A stretch of 64,000 nt of DNA from Planctomycetota bacterium (GCA_012959525.1 DUDB01000020.1:66991-130990), one strand, 5' to 3'; shown: positions 1 through 11,136, counted from the stretch's first letter. The notes: generated by a model not told the origin, from the letters alone. Made by a program: numbers and translations.

Positions 1-788
1 TGAACACAAGGCTCATCGGTCGTCCCTGGTGGTCGACGCTGGCCGTCTCCATCAGTCTGTGCGTTGGAGCGGGCCGTCCGGTAGCTGCTCAAGTGCCCTC
101 CTTGGGTGGACCGGAAGACCCGTGGCCACTCCTGAGGGAGATGCAACCCGGCTCAGCCCGAGCCGTGGCCATCTGTAATGCGCTGAATGGAGGCCCTGCG
201 GGGTTGGAGCAGGGGCATTGGTCCCGATTGCTGGAGATTTCCTACGCGGCCTTTCTCGAGGAGCTCGGACTCTACGCCGGGGCTCCGGCTCGAAAGGTGG
301 CGGAGGCCCAATATCGGGCCGCCCCGGGCACCTGGAGCGTTCTCTGCCTTGAGGGTGTCGCGCGGCGCACGGGTGACCTGGGCCGTTCAGCTGAAGTGCT
401 CGAGTCCGCCCTCGCGGCGGAGTCCGAACCGGCCACTCAGGTCGAACTCCGGGAGCGGCGTTCTATTGTTGCCGGGGGCGCCGGTGACCTGGAGACCCAG
501 TTCGACTGGCTTGGGCGTGCCCTGGCAAGTCGAGGTAGTGATGGGCTCCAGATGCGCGCGCGACTGGCTCTGGCCCACGGGGCACGCGAGCGGGCCAGGG
601 CCCTATTTCGTGTACTCGTTGATCGCGGTCGGGGCCCCTCACCTGACCTCGGGGAGCACCCGCCCTGGGCTCTGAGGGGATGGGGGCTTGCGCTCCTTCC
701 CTCTGGAACCGAGTCTTTTGTTCTATCTGGCGGCCTCAACTCTCAGATACAGCCGTTCATCCGCAACCCCTCCCTTTACCGCGACTAG
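1..788 (+). CDS. Exported TPR-like protein (first base of start codon lies outside the window)
   Basis: The frame is open from the first bases. The window begins with TG, the last two bases of a likely ATG/GTG/TTG codon, followed by N-T-R-L-I-G-R and a hydrophobic stretch ending in V-A-A-Q, a plausible signal peptide, so only one base of the gene seems missing. The mature part (about 230 residues) is Ala/Leu/Arg-rich and helical, with repeated A-x-x-L-E-x-A-L and R-A-L-F motifs like degenerate tetratricopeptide repeats. No catalytic motif is visible and I do not recognise a family. It ends 7 bases before the next gene, so the two are probably co-transcribed. The last 25 residues look less protein-like, so a sequencing error near the end cannot be excluded. 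Confidence 0.65.
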   Translation, partial: NTRLIGRPWWSTLAVSISLCVGAGRPVAAQVPSLGGPEDPWPLLREMQPGSARAVAICNALNGGPAGLEQGHWSRLLEISYAAFLEELGLYAGAPARKVAEAQYRAAPGTWSVLCLEGVARRTGDLGRSAEVLESALAAESEPATQVELRERRSIVAGGAGDLETQFDWLGRALASRGSDGLQMRARLALAHGARERARALFRVLVDRGRGPSPDLGEHPPWALRGWGLALLPSGTESFVLSGGLNSQIQPFIRNPSLYRD

Positions 789-795
789 GCCGAGC

Positions 796-2094
796 ATGAT
801 CATTCAGCGCATCCCCACCCTCCTCGGTTCAGTCGCCCTGTTCAGCGCATTGTCTTTGGTGTCCTTTGCTGTGATGCCCGCCCAGGATCAACTCCTCAAG
901 GACAGTGAGCTGAAAAATCTGGCGAAGTCTCTCGCGAAGTACATCGAAGCCCGAGTGGATGAGAAGGGCGTGAGTGACGCCACGGGTGACGTGGCTTCGA
1001 ACATGGCGAAGTTGGAGCGCAAGCTGTCAAAGACTCCTGCGCAAGGTGACATCCTCGCTTCCCCCGGTGATATTGGCCGCGCCATTTGGCTCTCTTACGA
1101 CTACGGCCGGAACAGACCCAAAAAGGGGAAGGTTGCGGAGAAGAAGTTTGTGGGTTCTGTGTTCAGCAAGGACAACCCTTTGATGTACGCCGTTTGGGCT
1201 CCATCAAAATACTCGGCCTCCTCTGGTTCCTATCCCCTTGTCATCTGCATTCCCGACGAGGGGGTGCGCCCCGTGGACCATCTCAGGGACCACTGGGCGG
1301 ATCGCGGCGTGCAGGAAGGGGTCATTCTTGCTTCTCCGGTCATGCCTGAGGATTCAGGGGCGTGGTCAGGCCGCGACGGAATTGGTCGCGTCATCGTCTT
1401 GATGCGTGCCGTCTACGAGGAGTATGGCGTGGACTTTAATCGCATCTACTTGGCCGGTCACGGATTGGGCGTCGCAACGGCCTTGGGTATAGCCGAGAAG
1501 TTTCCGGACCGTTTTGCGGGCGTGATTGGGCGTAGCGGTGACGCTGGCGAGGCCTCCCCGAGTAACTTCCGAAACCTCTCCACCTATTTCAGTGGAGGTG
1601 GGGCGCAGGTAACCAAGTTTGAGGAGGAGGTTCGCCGCATGGGGTATAGCAACTGCACGGTGCAACCTGCGGGTGTCACGGCCGACGTCTGGAATTGGAT
1701 GGGGACCGTCTCGCGCGACTCCTATCCATCGCAGGTCACCTTGATTCCGGGATCTCCGTTCCCCAAGCGCGCATACTGGTTGGAGGTTCCGCCCTCAGAA
1801 GGGGGGAGCAGTCGCATTAGCGCGCAGGTGGACCGGGGGACGAATACCGTCACGGTTGAGGGGTCGGGCATCACTGAGTTCACGATCCACTTCAATGACT
1901 TGCTCTTGGACATGAGCAAGCCCATCGTGGTGGTTGCGAACGGGCAGAAGCATGAGGACCTCATTCCGCGCAGTCGTGCTGTGGTCCTTGCGAGCCTGTT
2001 CAGCGGCGCTTGCGACCCCGGTCGCGTTTTTGTCAACGCGAAGTCTTATCACCTCCCGCTTCTGGCCGCCGATCCAGAGGACGAGGGGAAGTAG
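796..2094 (+). CDS. Exported alpha/beta-hydrolase-fold protein lacking the nucleophile serine
   Basis: 432 residues beginning with a signal peptide (M-I-I-Q-R-I-P-T, hydrophobic core, cleavage near V-M-P-A-Q). The ATG at 796 is chosen over an upstream in-frame ATG at 688, which lies inside the preceding gene and would hide the signal peptide. Residues 140-260 resemble esterases of the PHB-depolymerase/Esterase D type: a strand V-I-C-I-P-D-E-G, then R-I-Y-L-A-G-H-G-L-G, the position of the nucleophile elbow. The expected G-H-S-M-G reads G-H-G-L-G, with Gly at residue 223 where serine should be. A beta-rich C-terminal segment (about 330-420) follows. The fold is likely, but ordinary serine-hydrolase activity is not; a binding or structural role is possible. 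Confidence 0.7.
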   Translation: MIIQRIPTLLGSVALFSALSLVSFAVMPAQDQLLKDSELKNLAKSLAKYIEARVDEKGVSDATGDVASNMAKLERKLSKTPAQGDILASPGDIGRAIWLSYDYGRNRPKKGKVAEKKFVGSVFSKDNPLMYAVWAPSKYSASSGSYPLVICIPDEGVRPVDHLRDHWADRGVQEGVILASPVMPEDSGAWSGRDGIGRVIVLMRAVYEEYGVDFNRIYLAGHGLGVATALGIAEKFPDRFAGVIGRSGDAGEASPSNFRNLSTYFSGGGAQVTKFEEEVRRMGYSNCTVQPAGVTADVWNWMGTVSRDSYPSQVTLIPGSPFPKRAYWLEVPPSEGGSSRISAQVDRGTNTVTVEGSGITEFTIHFNDLLLDMSKPIVVVANGQKHEDLIPRSRAVVLASLFSGACDPGRVFVNAKSYHLPLLAADPEDEGK

Positions 2095-2164
2095 GGCTAG
2101 CGTGGGCGACCACGGTCTGGATCGCCCAACCGCGCAGGCGGTGGAGGGGCACCAGGGAAGCACT

Positions 2165-3799
2165 GTGTCCCGCCGGGCCGAAAGAGTGCATTCAAGCTCG
2201 GGTTCGGTCCTGGGTGCCGTTTTCTGTGCGGGGGCCGGAACGATGGTGGTTGAGTTGGCGGCTGTGCGCCTCTTAGCCCCGTGGTTCGGTGCCTCAACGG
2301 GTGTGTGGACGAACGTGATCGGTGTAATCCTATTGGCCTTGGCCGTGGGGTACGTGTGCGGAGCCCGCTTGAGTGTCTCCGGCTCCCCCGACCGTCGTCT
2401 GGGCTGGGTTCTTGTGGTGGGCAGCGGTCTGACTGCTTTGCTGCCTCTCTTGGCGGCTCCAGTGGCCGGGCTCTTCATGCCCGCTGACTTGGCATTGGAT
2501 GAGGCGGCCGGACTCATGCTTTGGGGCAGCCTCGCCAGCTCGTTGGTGTTGTTCGCTCCTGTTGCCGCCCTCCTCGGGTGCGGCTGTCCATTGGCTGTCG
2601 AAGCCCTCCAAGTGAACAGTGGGGGGCATGCAGGTGCGGCCGGTGGGCGCGTGCTCGGCATATCCACCTTGGGGAGTCTTCTGGGCACCTTTGGAACCAC
2701 CCACTGGCTTCTCCCCCGTTGTGGATTGATGGGGACCTTCCTCATCGCCGCGGCATGCCTTGGGCTCGCTGGTCTCCTGCTGCTTCTTCGATCCCGTTCT
2801 CCCCGGGCCTTGGCAGTGGGACTCATCTTTGCCGTTCTGGGGGTGGGTAGCGCGTTCCTTCCGGAATTCAATAATCCCGAACCTGCCCCGGGCTGGAAGG
2901 TTCTGGACCAGCGGCAGTCCGCCTACCAACGCCTCGCCGTTTTGGAAAACGAAGCAGGGAGCCAGCGCAGATTGGTGGTCAACGAGGCCCTCGACTCCTT
3001 CCAGTCCGTGTGGCAACCGCAGCCTGGCCTGTTGGGCGGTGGACAGTACTACGACTACTTTGCACTGCCTGCTTGGTGGGCCGAGCCCCAAGAAGTCTGG
3101 CGAGCGCTCATTCTTGGGCTGGGGGCTGGGACTGCCGTACGCGTGCTGGAGGGCGCTCTGCCCCGGGGGACGGCTCTATTCTCCATTGGTGTGGAGATCG
3201 ACCCTGCGGTTGTCGAATTGGGCGAGCTTTATTTTGGGCTGCAAGGCAATCGACCTGAGCGCCGGGTCCTGGCTGGCCTCGATGCGCGGGCCGCTCTACC
3301 GGGGGTGGAGGACCTTCAAGATCTGGTGATCTTGGACTGCTACGCCAACAACATGGAGATTCCTCCCCATTTGTGCAGCGTTGAGTTCTTCCGCGAGACT
3401 CTCGGGGTTCTGGCTCCCGGGGGTTTCTTGATGGTGAACGCTGCCGGCTTTGGGCTTGATGACCCCGTCGTCAAAGCTCTGAGCCTTACACTGGCGCAGG
3501 CATTCAGCTCGGAAATCCTGGCTCTGCGGATCCCGTTCTCGCGCAACTGCGTGCTGGTTGCGCGCGCGGGCCTCCCGGTCCCGCGCCCAGGGGCTCTCGG
3601 CTGGGACGTCGGCGGCCGAGTTGGGAAGGCGCTCCTGCCTGCATTGGAGGTGCCCTCCGCCTGGAGGCTGGTTGAGCCCGTCACCGGCAGCTTGCAGAAC
3701 ACGGGGGTTCCGGTGCTGACCGACGATCTCAACGCCATGGATCAATTGCAGCGGGAATCGGTGCGCGCTGGTCGGCAGCGTTGGGTGGTGGGTGCATGA
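2165..3799 (+). CDS. Membrane-fused spermidine synthase-like protein
   Basis: About 544 residues. The N-terminal half has hydrophobic helices (residues 12-270) starting with a G-A-G-T-M-V-V-E-L-A-A-V-R-L-L-A-P motif typical of fused MFS/spermidine-synthase proteins. The C-terminal half (about 290-535) is a Rossmann methyltransferase-like domain with G-L-G-A-G-T-A-V-R, V-E-I-D-P-A-V-V and D-A-R-A-A-L motifs, as in the SpeE family. Whether it makes polyamines is unknown; many fused members have no assigned reaction. GTG 2165 is chosen for the AGGGA 7 bases upstream; GTG 2102 would add 21 residues. The longer open frame from 1934 overlaps the previous gene and is not believed. The stop overlaps the next ATG (ATGA). 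Confidence 0.8.
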   Translation: MSRRAERVHSSSGSVLGAVFCAGAGTMVVELAAVRLLAPWFGASTGVWTNVIGVILLALAVGYVCGARLSVSGSPDRRLGWVLVVGSGLTALLPLLAAPVAGLFMPADLALDEAAGLMLWGSLASSLVLFAPVAALLGCGCPLAVEALQVNSGGHAGAAGGRVLGISTLGSLLGTFGTTHWLLPRCGLMGTFLIAAACLGLAGLLLLLRSRSPRALAVGLIFAVLGVGSAFLPEFNNPEPAPGWKVLDQRQSAYQRLAVLENEAGSQRRLVVNEALDSFQSVWQPQPGLLGGGQYYDYFALPAWWAEPQEVWRALILGLGAGTAVRVLEGALPRGTALFSIGVEIDPAVVELGELYFGLQGNRPERRVLAGLDARAALPGVEDLQDLVILDCYANNMEIPPHLCSVEFFRETLGVLAPGGFLMVNAAGFGLDDPVVKALSLTLAQAFSSEILALRIPFSRNCVLVARAGLPVPRPGALGWDVGGRVGKALLPALEVPSAWRLVEPVTGSLQNTGVPVLTDDLNAMDQLQRESVRAGRQRWVVGA

Positions 3800-4374
3800 C
3801 CTTCCTGCCGTTTACCGCGTCGATGGCCTTGGCTCTCCTCTGTCAGCCTGCGTTCAGTGTGCCCATGCAGGACGTCGCCGCCTTGCGCGATCAGGGATTC
3901 TATGCGCTGGCCTTGGAGCGGGCGCAGGTCTTGGATGATCCCACGGAGCGTGCTCGGGAGGTCTTGGAGGTTCTCTACCATGCAGGCGATCTTGCTGGAG
4001 CGCTTGGCACTGGATTGGCGGGGCTGGAAGCCGATCCCCTGGACCGCCTGCTCTTGTGGCGAAGTGCGCGACTGGCTACAGATTTGGCAGCGGCCCCCTT
4101 GGCCCTGGCGTTGACCGCGCGGCTCGCACGGGAGGCAGACAGGCTGGCTTTGGACCCTGGGACCGCTGCAGAGACATCCCGGTGGTGGCTGGATACTTCG
4201 GCCGAGATGGTGGCGGAGGCCAAGCACCTAGAGGGCGTGCGGGAGCAACAGGCTGCCTCTGAGGGCCGCGCGCTCTGGGTTGTGATCCTGGGGCTGGTGC
4301 TGTTGCTTGGCGTCGCCGGCTGGGGCGTTCAATGCAGCGGGCCCACCCAGCAAGCTGAGCGGGCCCGCGTCTAG
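3796..4374 (+). CDS. Exported helical protein with C-terminal membrane anchor
   Basis: 192 residues, translationally coupled to the preceding gene by an ATGA overlap. The N-terminus (M-T-F-L-P-F-T, hydrophobic to residue about 23) looks like a signal peptide. The middle is helical and Leu/Ala/Asp-rich with TPR-like spacing (A-L-E-R-A-Q-V-L, then G-L-A-G-L-E). A single strong membrane segment, V-I-L-G-L-V-L-L-L-G-V-A-G-W, lies at about 160-178 with a short cytoplasmic tail. This organisation resembles small TPR-anchor proteins of planctomycete BatE-like type, but I cannot assign a family. It ends the forward four-gene run. Confidence 0.7.
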   Translation: MTFLPFTASMALALLCQPAFSVPMQDVAALRDQGFYALALERAQVLDDPTERAREVLEVLYHAGDLAGALGTGLAGLEADPLDRLLLWRSARLATDLAAAPLALALTARLAREADRLALDPGTAAETSRWWLDTSAEMVAEAKHLEGVREQQAASEGRALWVVILGLVLLLGVAGWGVQCSGPTQQAERARV

Positions 4375-4417
4375 CACCCGGGCATGAGCCGCGGGGCCAT
4401 TGGCGTCTGGAGGAATC

Positions 4418-6526
4418 CTAGAGCAGGTCCAGGATCCCCGTGCCGCCACCCGTAAGCGTGACGGTGTTGGCGCGGTAGTTGATGTTGGCCGAGATCTTGG
4501 TGTTCCAAGGGAGCTCTTCCTTGTCACAGACGATGCCGAGAGCCGCCGCGGCGAAGCCACGGGCGGAGTCGGTCACGCTCTGATTACCCAGCAACTCAAC
4601 CAGGGGGTCGATGGAGCGGCTGTCGCCGATGGCGCCGAGCGCCGTCGAGATGGCCGCTTGAGTGGCCAAGCCGGTGGCGGTCTCAAGCATTCCGATCAGG
4701 TCCGGGACGAGCTCCTTGTCACCCAGCAGGCCCAGCGCGATGGCAGCTTGCTTGAGCAGGTCGGGCTTGTACTTCGACTCCCTGATGATCTCCTGAATGG
4801 GCGCGATGGCACTACGGTCCTCGATGAGACCGAGAGCTACTGCACAGTAGCCACGGGACTCATCGGTGGTGAAGTAATCCATCTTCTCCATGCAGATGTC
4901 CATACCCTCGATGTCACGGCGAATGCCGATTCCAATCAGGTAGGCACCGATCTCCGCCGGACGCTTGCAGTCGGCAGCGGCGGCCCTCAGGGCGTTGCTG
5001 GCGGACTCACTCATGGTTTCGTTGTGGTCCAACAGTTGACGTCCCATGACTCCGAGGGCGAGGCCAGCCCAGGGCTTGAGCATCGTCTTGCCCTTGGAGA
5101 GTTGGCGCAGGAGCTCCTTGCGGGCGACTGTAGCACCGGCAAGTGCGTTTTCGCCTTCGCCGGGAGTGCCACCGGATTGACCCAGTGAGATCATGGCGAA
5201 ACGACGACTCTGGGGGTCACCTTCCTTGAGGATGCGGATGAGCTCTCCCCGGATTTGGGTGTTGAGGCCGTCCCGACCATCGTCCTCGGCGGTGCCGATC
5301 TGACCTAGAGCCAGCGTGGCGCTCATGAGGATCTCGCGGTTCTCCTTGCTGTAACGATCCACACTTCCGATCAGCAGGCCCGCGACTTTCGCCTTGTACC
5401 CGGGCGCTGCACCAGGCAGAAGCCTCGCCATGGCTGTCGGAGCGTGAGCGCGAACGTACCAGTGCCGTGTCGTGCCGTTGGCGCGCTCGTTGGCGGGGTC
5501 GTAGTAGTCGAGCAGGAAGTCCAGTTGACGCTCACGGCTGAGGACCCACTTGCGGTTGGAGTTATCCTCTTCGTCGCCCTCCAGGGCTGCGTCCACGTTG
5601 GACTCAAGAGGTGTCAGGCCAAGGGCCGTCATGGCCGCAACCTTGATGTCACGCCGTGAGAAGTGGGGTGAGGTGAGCAGGTCCACTAGCGTTTCAGCGA
5701 TGTCCTGACGCAGTTCGTTGTTGCTGGTCCTGTAGCCCAAGAGGCCCAAGCCATAGCACGCATAAGCGCGGGTGCGGATGGGGACTTCCGTCTTGCCAAT
5801 GAACCGCCGCGCAGCGGGGTCGTCGGTAGCCAACTGGAACAGGATCTCGAAAGATATGTCGTTGGCCAGGATGCCCAGGGCGACGGCAGCCGTCTCAGCG
5901 ACTCCCTGGTTGCCGTCCTTCAGGAACTCCTTGATGATGCCCTCGAATTCGGATTCGTCCGTTCCCGCCACGTCACCGATCTTGGCCAGGGCGATCAGCG
6001 CCGAGTCGAGAATGTCGTTTGCGCGCTCATTAGCCAGTGCATTCTTGAGCGCAGGCACCACGGTGTTGCGGATGATCTCTTGTGAGGGTCGCAGGCTGTC
6101 CTTGGCTTGATCCTTCTGGCCATGGCCCAGGAAGAAATCATCTGAACCGGTGACGGTCTCTCCGCTGTGGATCTTGGACTTGAGGTTCAGGTAGGGCTCA
6201 CGGTTGAATCCCCACCAGAAGTCCCAGAGGGTCAGGTCCGGCCCACTTGGGCCGCCTGGCGTCACGGGCCCGGAAGATGTCGCGCCGGGGGCGGGGGGCG
6301 GAGCACCGGGTGTTGCGGGAGCGGGGGTGCCGGGAGCTGCGGGGCCGGGAGCCGTCGGGCCGGCAGGGCCGGGGGTCGTAGGGGCGCCGCCGGCGCCGCC
6401 GCCACCGCCGCCGGGGGGCACGGTGTCACCAGGGCCGCGGTAGGTGCCGCCGTGGCCTGTACTACTTGACTGCAAGCACAGGGCTGCAGCACTGAGGAGG
6501 GTTCCGAGGAGGAGAAGTCTCTTCAT
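4418..6526 (-). CDS. Exported HEAT-repeat protein with Pro/Gly-rich linker
   Basis: 702 residues. Residues 1-18 form a signal peptide (M-K-R-L-L-L-L-G-T-L-L-S-A-A-A). Residues about 25-95 are a low-complexity Gly then Pro/Ala/Thr linker. From about residue 130 to 660 there are repeated helical pairs ending in A-A-I-A-L-G-L-L-G-D-K or S-T-A-L-G-A-I-G-D-S, the signature of HEAT/PBS-lyase-like repeats. The short beta-like C-terminus (N-T-V-T-L-T-G-G-G-T-G) is distinct. HEAT repeats are protein-interaction scaffolds; the partner is unknown. ATG 6526 is the only start that keeps the signal peptide. It converges on the preceding gene with a 43-base gap. A hairpin-rich leader lies upstream. Confidence 0.85.
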   Translation of the reverse strand: MKRLLLLGTLLSAAALCLQSSSTGHGGTYRGPGDTVPPGGGGGGAGGAPTTPGPAGPTAPGPAAPGTPAPATPGAPPPAPGATSSGPVTPGGPSGPDLTLWDFWWGFNREPYLNLKSKIHSGETVTGSDDFFLGHGQKDQAKDSLRPSQEIIRNTVVPALKNALANERANDILDSALIALAKIGDVAGTDESEFEGIIKEFLKDGNQGVAETAAVALGILANDISFEILFQLATDDPAARRFIGKTEVPIRTRAYACYGLGLLGYRTSNNELRQDIAETLVDLLTSPHFSRRDIKVAAMTALGLTPLESNVDAALEGDEEDNSNRKWVLSRERQLDFLLDYYDPANERANGTTRHWYVRAHAPTAMARLLPGAAPGYKAKVAGLLIGSVDRYSKENREILMSATLALGQIGTAEDDGRDGLNTQIRGELIRILKEGDPQSRRFAMISLGQSGGTPGEGENALAGATVARKELLRQLSKGKTMLKPWAGLALGVMGRQLLDHNETMSESASNALRAAAADCKRPAEIGAYLIGIGIRRDIEGMDICMEKMDYFTTDESRGYCAVALGLIEDRSAIAPIQEIIRESKYKPDLLKQAAIALGLLGDKELVPDLIGMLETATGLATQAAISTALGAIGDSRSIDPLVELLGNQSVTDSARGFAAAALGIVCDKEELPWNTKISANINYRANTVTLTGGGTGILDLL

Positions 6527-6943
6527 GGTTCGTTACTTCTGGTGTTTGCCTTACGGCGGCCGAGGACTGCCGTAGGGGCTTTAGTTGGGTACCCACAGAC
6601 ACGGTCCGGATGGACCGGCGGGCTTTGTAATGCAAGGTCCGTGCCAATGAGGCACGGGATTGGCTCCGGGGGGGGGAGAATCAGGCGAGAGACAGGGGGG
6701 CCCTGCCAAGAGGCACTGGTGGGTTGCCATCATAGGCGCAGAGCGCCCGTTCGTCCAAGTTTGCAGTCCCAGGACCGGGATTACCCCCAGACAGGGGTCC
6801 CACAGTATCCCTATGCGATCCGCCGGCCCGTGTTTCTGGATCGGAACGACTCTGTACCTGATAGGCCAAGCAGGCCGCTTCCTGGGCTCCGTAGAGTGGA
6901 TAGAGTGCTTCCAACAGCCCCCCCCGGGAGGCAGACTCGGGGA
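6527..6943. other. Spacer of 417 bases between divergent genes, with clustered hairpins
   Basis: No credible gene. The HEAT-protein and kinase genes diverge from here, so promoters for both are expected, but I cannot pick convincing boxes. Perfect inverted repeats cluster at 6552-6574 (6-bp stem), 6586-6595 (a 10-base palindrome), 6602-6617 (6-bp stem) and 6639-6657 (7-bp stem, 5-base loop). They could form a structured leader of the reverse gene or operators. A G-run of eight or more follows at about 6668. Confidence 0.5.
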
Positions 6944-8434
6944 GTGAACTCCTCCGCTGCGTCTTTAGGGGTAAGCCGAACCCCCACAGGAGTACGGCTG
7001 GCAAGCCTTGCACGGGGCTTTGCCCGGCTTCACGGTGGACCCGTGGCAGTCCTCGGAGATGAGGGGGCTCCTGAATGGGTGACCGGACAGGGACTGCTGG
7101 AGGCCCTAGCGAGGGGATTAGGCTTGGACGCGTTAGCGTGGGTACAGCCAGGGCGTGACCCGGTGGTGGGGGGGCGGGGCCACGGTCTGAGGGCGGTCGT
7201 CCAATCCATGGAGTGGCCTCTCCTGGTCGGAATTCCAGAGGGGGGCTGCGTGGACCTGCGCCCAGATTCGCATCCTGGTTCCGGGCGGATGCGAGCCTTT
7301 GAAGGCTACGGGTTCATGGCGAGGTCGGCCCATGGCGGCGACGGAACCCTGGTCGGCCTTGCGGCACTTCCCGTGCATGGCTCGCGTGCCCGTTGGCCAC
7401 AGTTGGCGGAGTGGGTTTGCGTCAGCTTCATGGCGGAGGAGGAACAGCGCCTAGACCTGGCGCAGGAACGGGAGCGCAGATTGGGGCGACAGACAGCCGC
7501 GCTCAACCACGACCTGCGCAACCATCTGAATCTGGCCAGCATGCAGTTGGAACGCTTGCGGTTGGAAGGCCCGTCACCGCGTGAGCGTGAATCAGGAGGC
7601 CCGGGAGACGGCGCTGTGAACCTCGCGGATCTGTCGAGGTCCCTGGGCAACGCGCGTGACCTCTGCGCCGGATCGGTCGTCGGACAGGACGGCCTTGCTC
7701 GCCGCCGGCTCCAGTTGCGGCCTAGGCTCTTGGCCCAGAGTCGGGCGGCGAGGGAGCTGTCGGGCTGTGGCGAGACCGTACGCGTTCTCGTGCGCTGTCG
7801 GGGTGACCTTGTCGTGAGGGGGCACCCGAGCCACCTAGACCGCCTGATCAAGAACCTCGTGTTGAATGCCATCGAGGCCTCCCCGTCCGGGGGCGAGGTG
7901 CGGCTGGGGGCCCGGATTGAGGAAGGCGCCGTTCACCTCGAGGTCCTCGATGGGGGGCGCGGTATGGACGCCGCAGCCTTGGCGCAGTGGATGAGGCCCG
8001 GACAGAGTGGCCGGGGCGGGACGGGCTATGGAAGTGCTAGCCTTCAAGAATGCCTGGACGGATTGGGGGGTGAAATGGACGTGGCCTCCGCGCCCGGTAA
8101 GGGGACGCGAATCAGCGTGCGTCTCCCCGCGGCCCATGGCAGTCGGTCTGCTCTGGTACTTCTATTGGAGCCGAGCGCCCAACGCCGGGAGATCCGCAGG
8201 GCCGCTTTCGCCAGGCAAGGATTATCAGTGGTTGAGGCCGGGAGTGTTGAGGACGCTCGCACCTGGCTGGGGGACCCCGCGCTGAAGCGGGTCATCTTGC
8301 CACGCGGCCTGCGGGATGCCGGACTACCGGACTTCATGTCTGCCGCCGAGAGGGCGGGGGTCGACGTCCAGTGTCTGGGCGTCATGCGGGTAGCGACTGC
8401 TCCGGGGCCGGCGGCCCAGAGGGCCGAAGGGTGA
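6944..8434 (+). CDS. Soluble sensor histidine kinase with degenerate C-terminal receiver
   Basis: About 496 residues from GTG 6944; the start is uncertain because the frame stays open upstream to 6542 without protein-like content, and GTG 7079 is an alternative. Residues about 20-165 form a GAF-like sensor region with no membrane helix. The H-box is A-L-N-H-D-L-R-N-H-L (His189 by this start), N-box L-I-K-N-L-V-L-N-A-I-E-A, G1 D-G-G-R-G-M-D and G2 G-R-G-G-T-G-Y-G-S-A, all as in HATPase_c kinases. The last ~80 residues resemble a receiver fold, but the usual phospho-acceptor Asp after strand 3 is absent (V-I-L-P-R-G-L). No partner regulator is adjacent; it converges on sdhB with a 7-base gap. 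Confidence 0.75.
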   Translation: MNSSAASLGVSRTPTGVRLASLARGFARLHGGPVAVLGDEGAPEWVTGQGLLEALARGLGLDALAWVQPGRDPVVGGRGHGLRAVVQSMEWPLLVGIPEGGCVDLRPDSHPGSGRMRAFEGYGFMARSAHGGDGTLVGLAALPVHGSRARWPQLAEWVCVSFMAEEEQRLDLAQERERRLGRQTAALNHDLRNHLNLASMQLERLRLEGPSPRERESGGPGDGAVNLADLSRSLGNARDLCAGSVVGQDGLARRRLQLRPRLLAQSRAARELSGCGETVRVLVRCRGDLVVRGHPSHLDRLIKNLVLNAIEASPSGGEVRLGARIEEGAVHLEVLDGGRGMDAAALAQWMRPGQSGRGGTGYGSASLQECLDGLGGEMDVASAPGKGTRISVRLPAAHGSRSALVLLLEPSAQRREIRRAAFARQGLSVVEAGSVEDARTWLGDPALKRVILPRGLRDAGLPDFMSAAERAGVDVQCLGVMRVATAPGPAAQRAEG

Positions 8435-8441
8435 GGTCTGC

Positions 8442-9208
8442 CTAGCCGCGGGGTCGTAGGCTTGACCGCAGGAACTCGCGGTTCAATCTGGCGATGTGGG
8501 TGACATCAATCGCCTTGGGGCAGGCTGCGGCGCACTCGAAGTGATTGGTGCAGTTGCCGAACCCCTCCGCGTCCATGGCTTCCACCATGGATCGGGCACG
8601 CGCATCCCGTTCGGGTGCTCCTTGGGGTAGGAGGGCGAACTGTGAGACCTTGGCCGCCACAAACAGCATGGCTGAGGCGTTGGGGCAGGCGGCCACGCAG
8701 GCACCACACCCGATACACGCGGCAGCGTCGAAGGCCTCCTCGGCAGCTGGCTTGGGGACAGGGACGGCATGGGCGTCGGGGGCTGAGCCTGTGTTGACGG
8801 AGACGTAGCCCCCGGCCTGCTGGATGCGATCGAAGGCCCCGCGGTCGACAACGAGGTCACGGAGAATCGGAAACCCTTTGGCCCGGAAGGGCTCGACCCA
8901 GATGTCATCACCATCGTTGAAGGTGCGCATGTGCAGCTGGCAGGTAGTGGTCTCCTGCTCCGGCCCGTGGGGCTTGCCATCGATGACGAGTGAGCACATG
9001 CCACAGATTCCCTCTCGGCAATCGTGGTCGAAGGCAATGGGCTCAAGGCCGCCGGCCATGCGTTGCTCGTTGAGGCAGTCGAGCATCTCGAGGAAAGACG
9101 TATCGGGGCTGATGGTCAGGGCTGTCGTGACGAATTCCCCGGGCTGGTCCGGACCCGCCTGGCACCACACGTGGACGGTGAGGGATAGGTCGCCAGTGGT
9201 GGAGGTGC

Positions 9209-9212
<4 letters not shown>
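8442..9212 (-). CDS. sdhB: Succinate dehydrogenase / fumarate reductase iron-sulfur subunit
   Basis: 256 residues. It carries electrons from the flavin subunit to the membrane quinone site. The N-terminal ferredoxin-like domain has the 2Fe-2S ligands in C-R-E-G-I-C-G-M-C and a later Cys in T-T-T-C. The C-terminal domain has [12 protein letters not shown] and [12 protein letters not shown] for the 4Fe-4S and 3Fe-4S clusters. Length matches the family. It is the last gene of sdhCAB and overlaps the sdhA stop by four bases (ATGA), so it is translationally coupled. Confidence 0.96.

Positions 9213-11136
<1,924 letters not shown>

Noticed and set aside
1795-3091. Long reverse open frames opposite the spermidine synthase-like gene
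   Set aside because: They are antisense shadows with Arg/Pro/Gln-rich, low-complexity protein and cover a gene with clear domain motifs.
4400-5188. 262-residue forward open frame
   Set aside because: Antisense to the HEAT-repeat gene; its repeats simply mirror that gene's repeats.
6527-6943. Cyclic-di-GMP or other known riboswitch
   Set aside because: Short hairpins are present but I could not match the ordered core of any known class.
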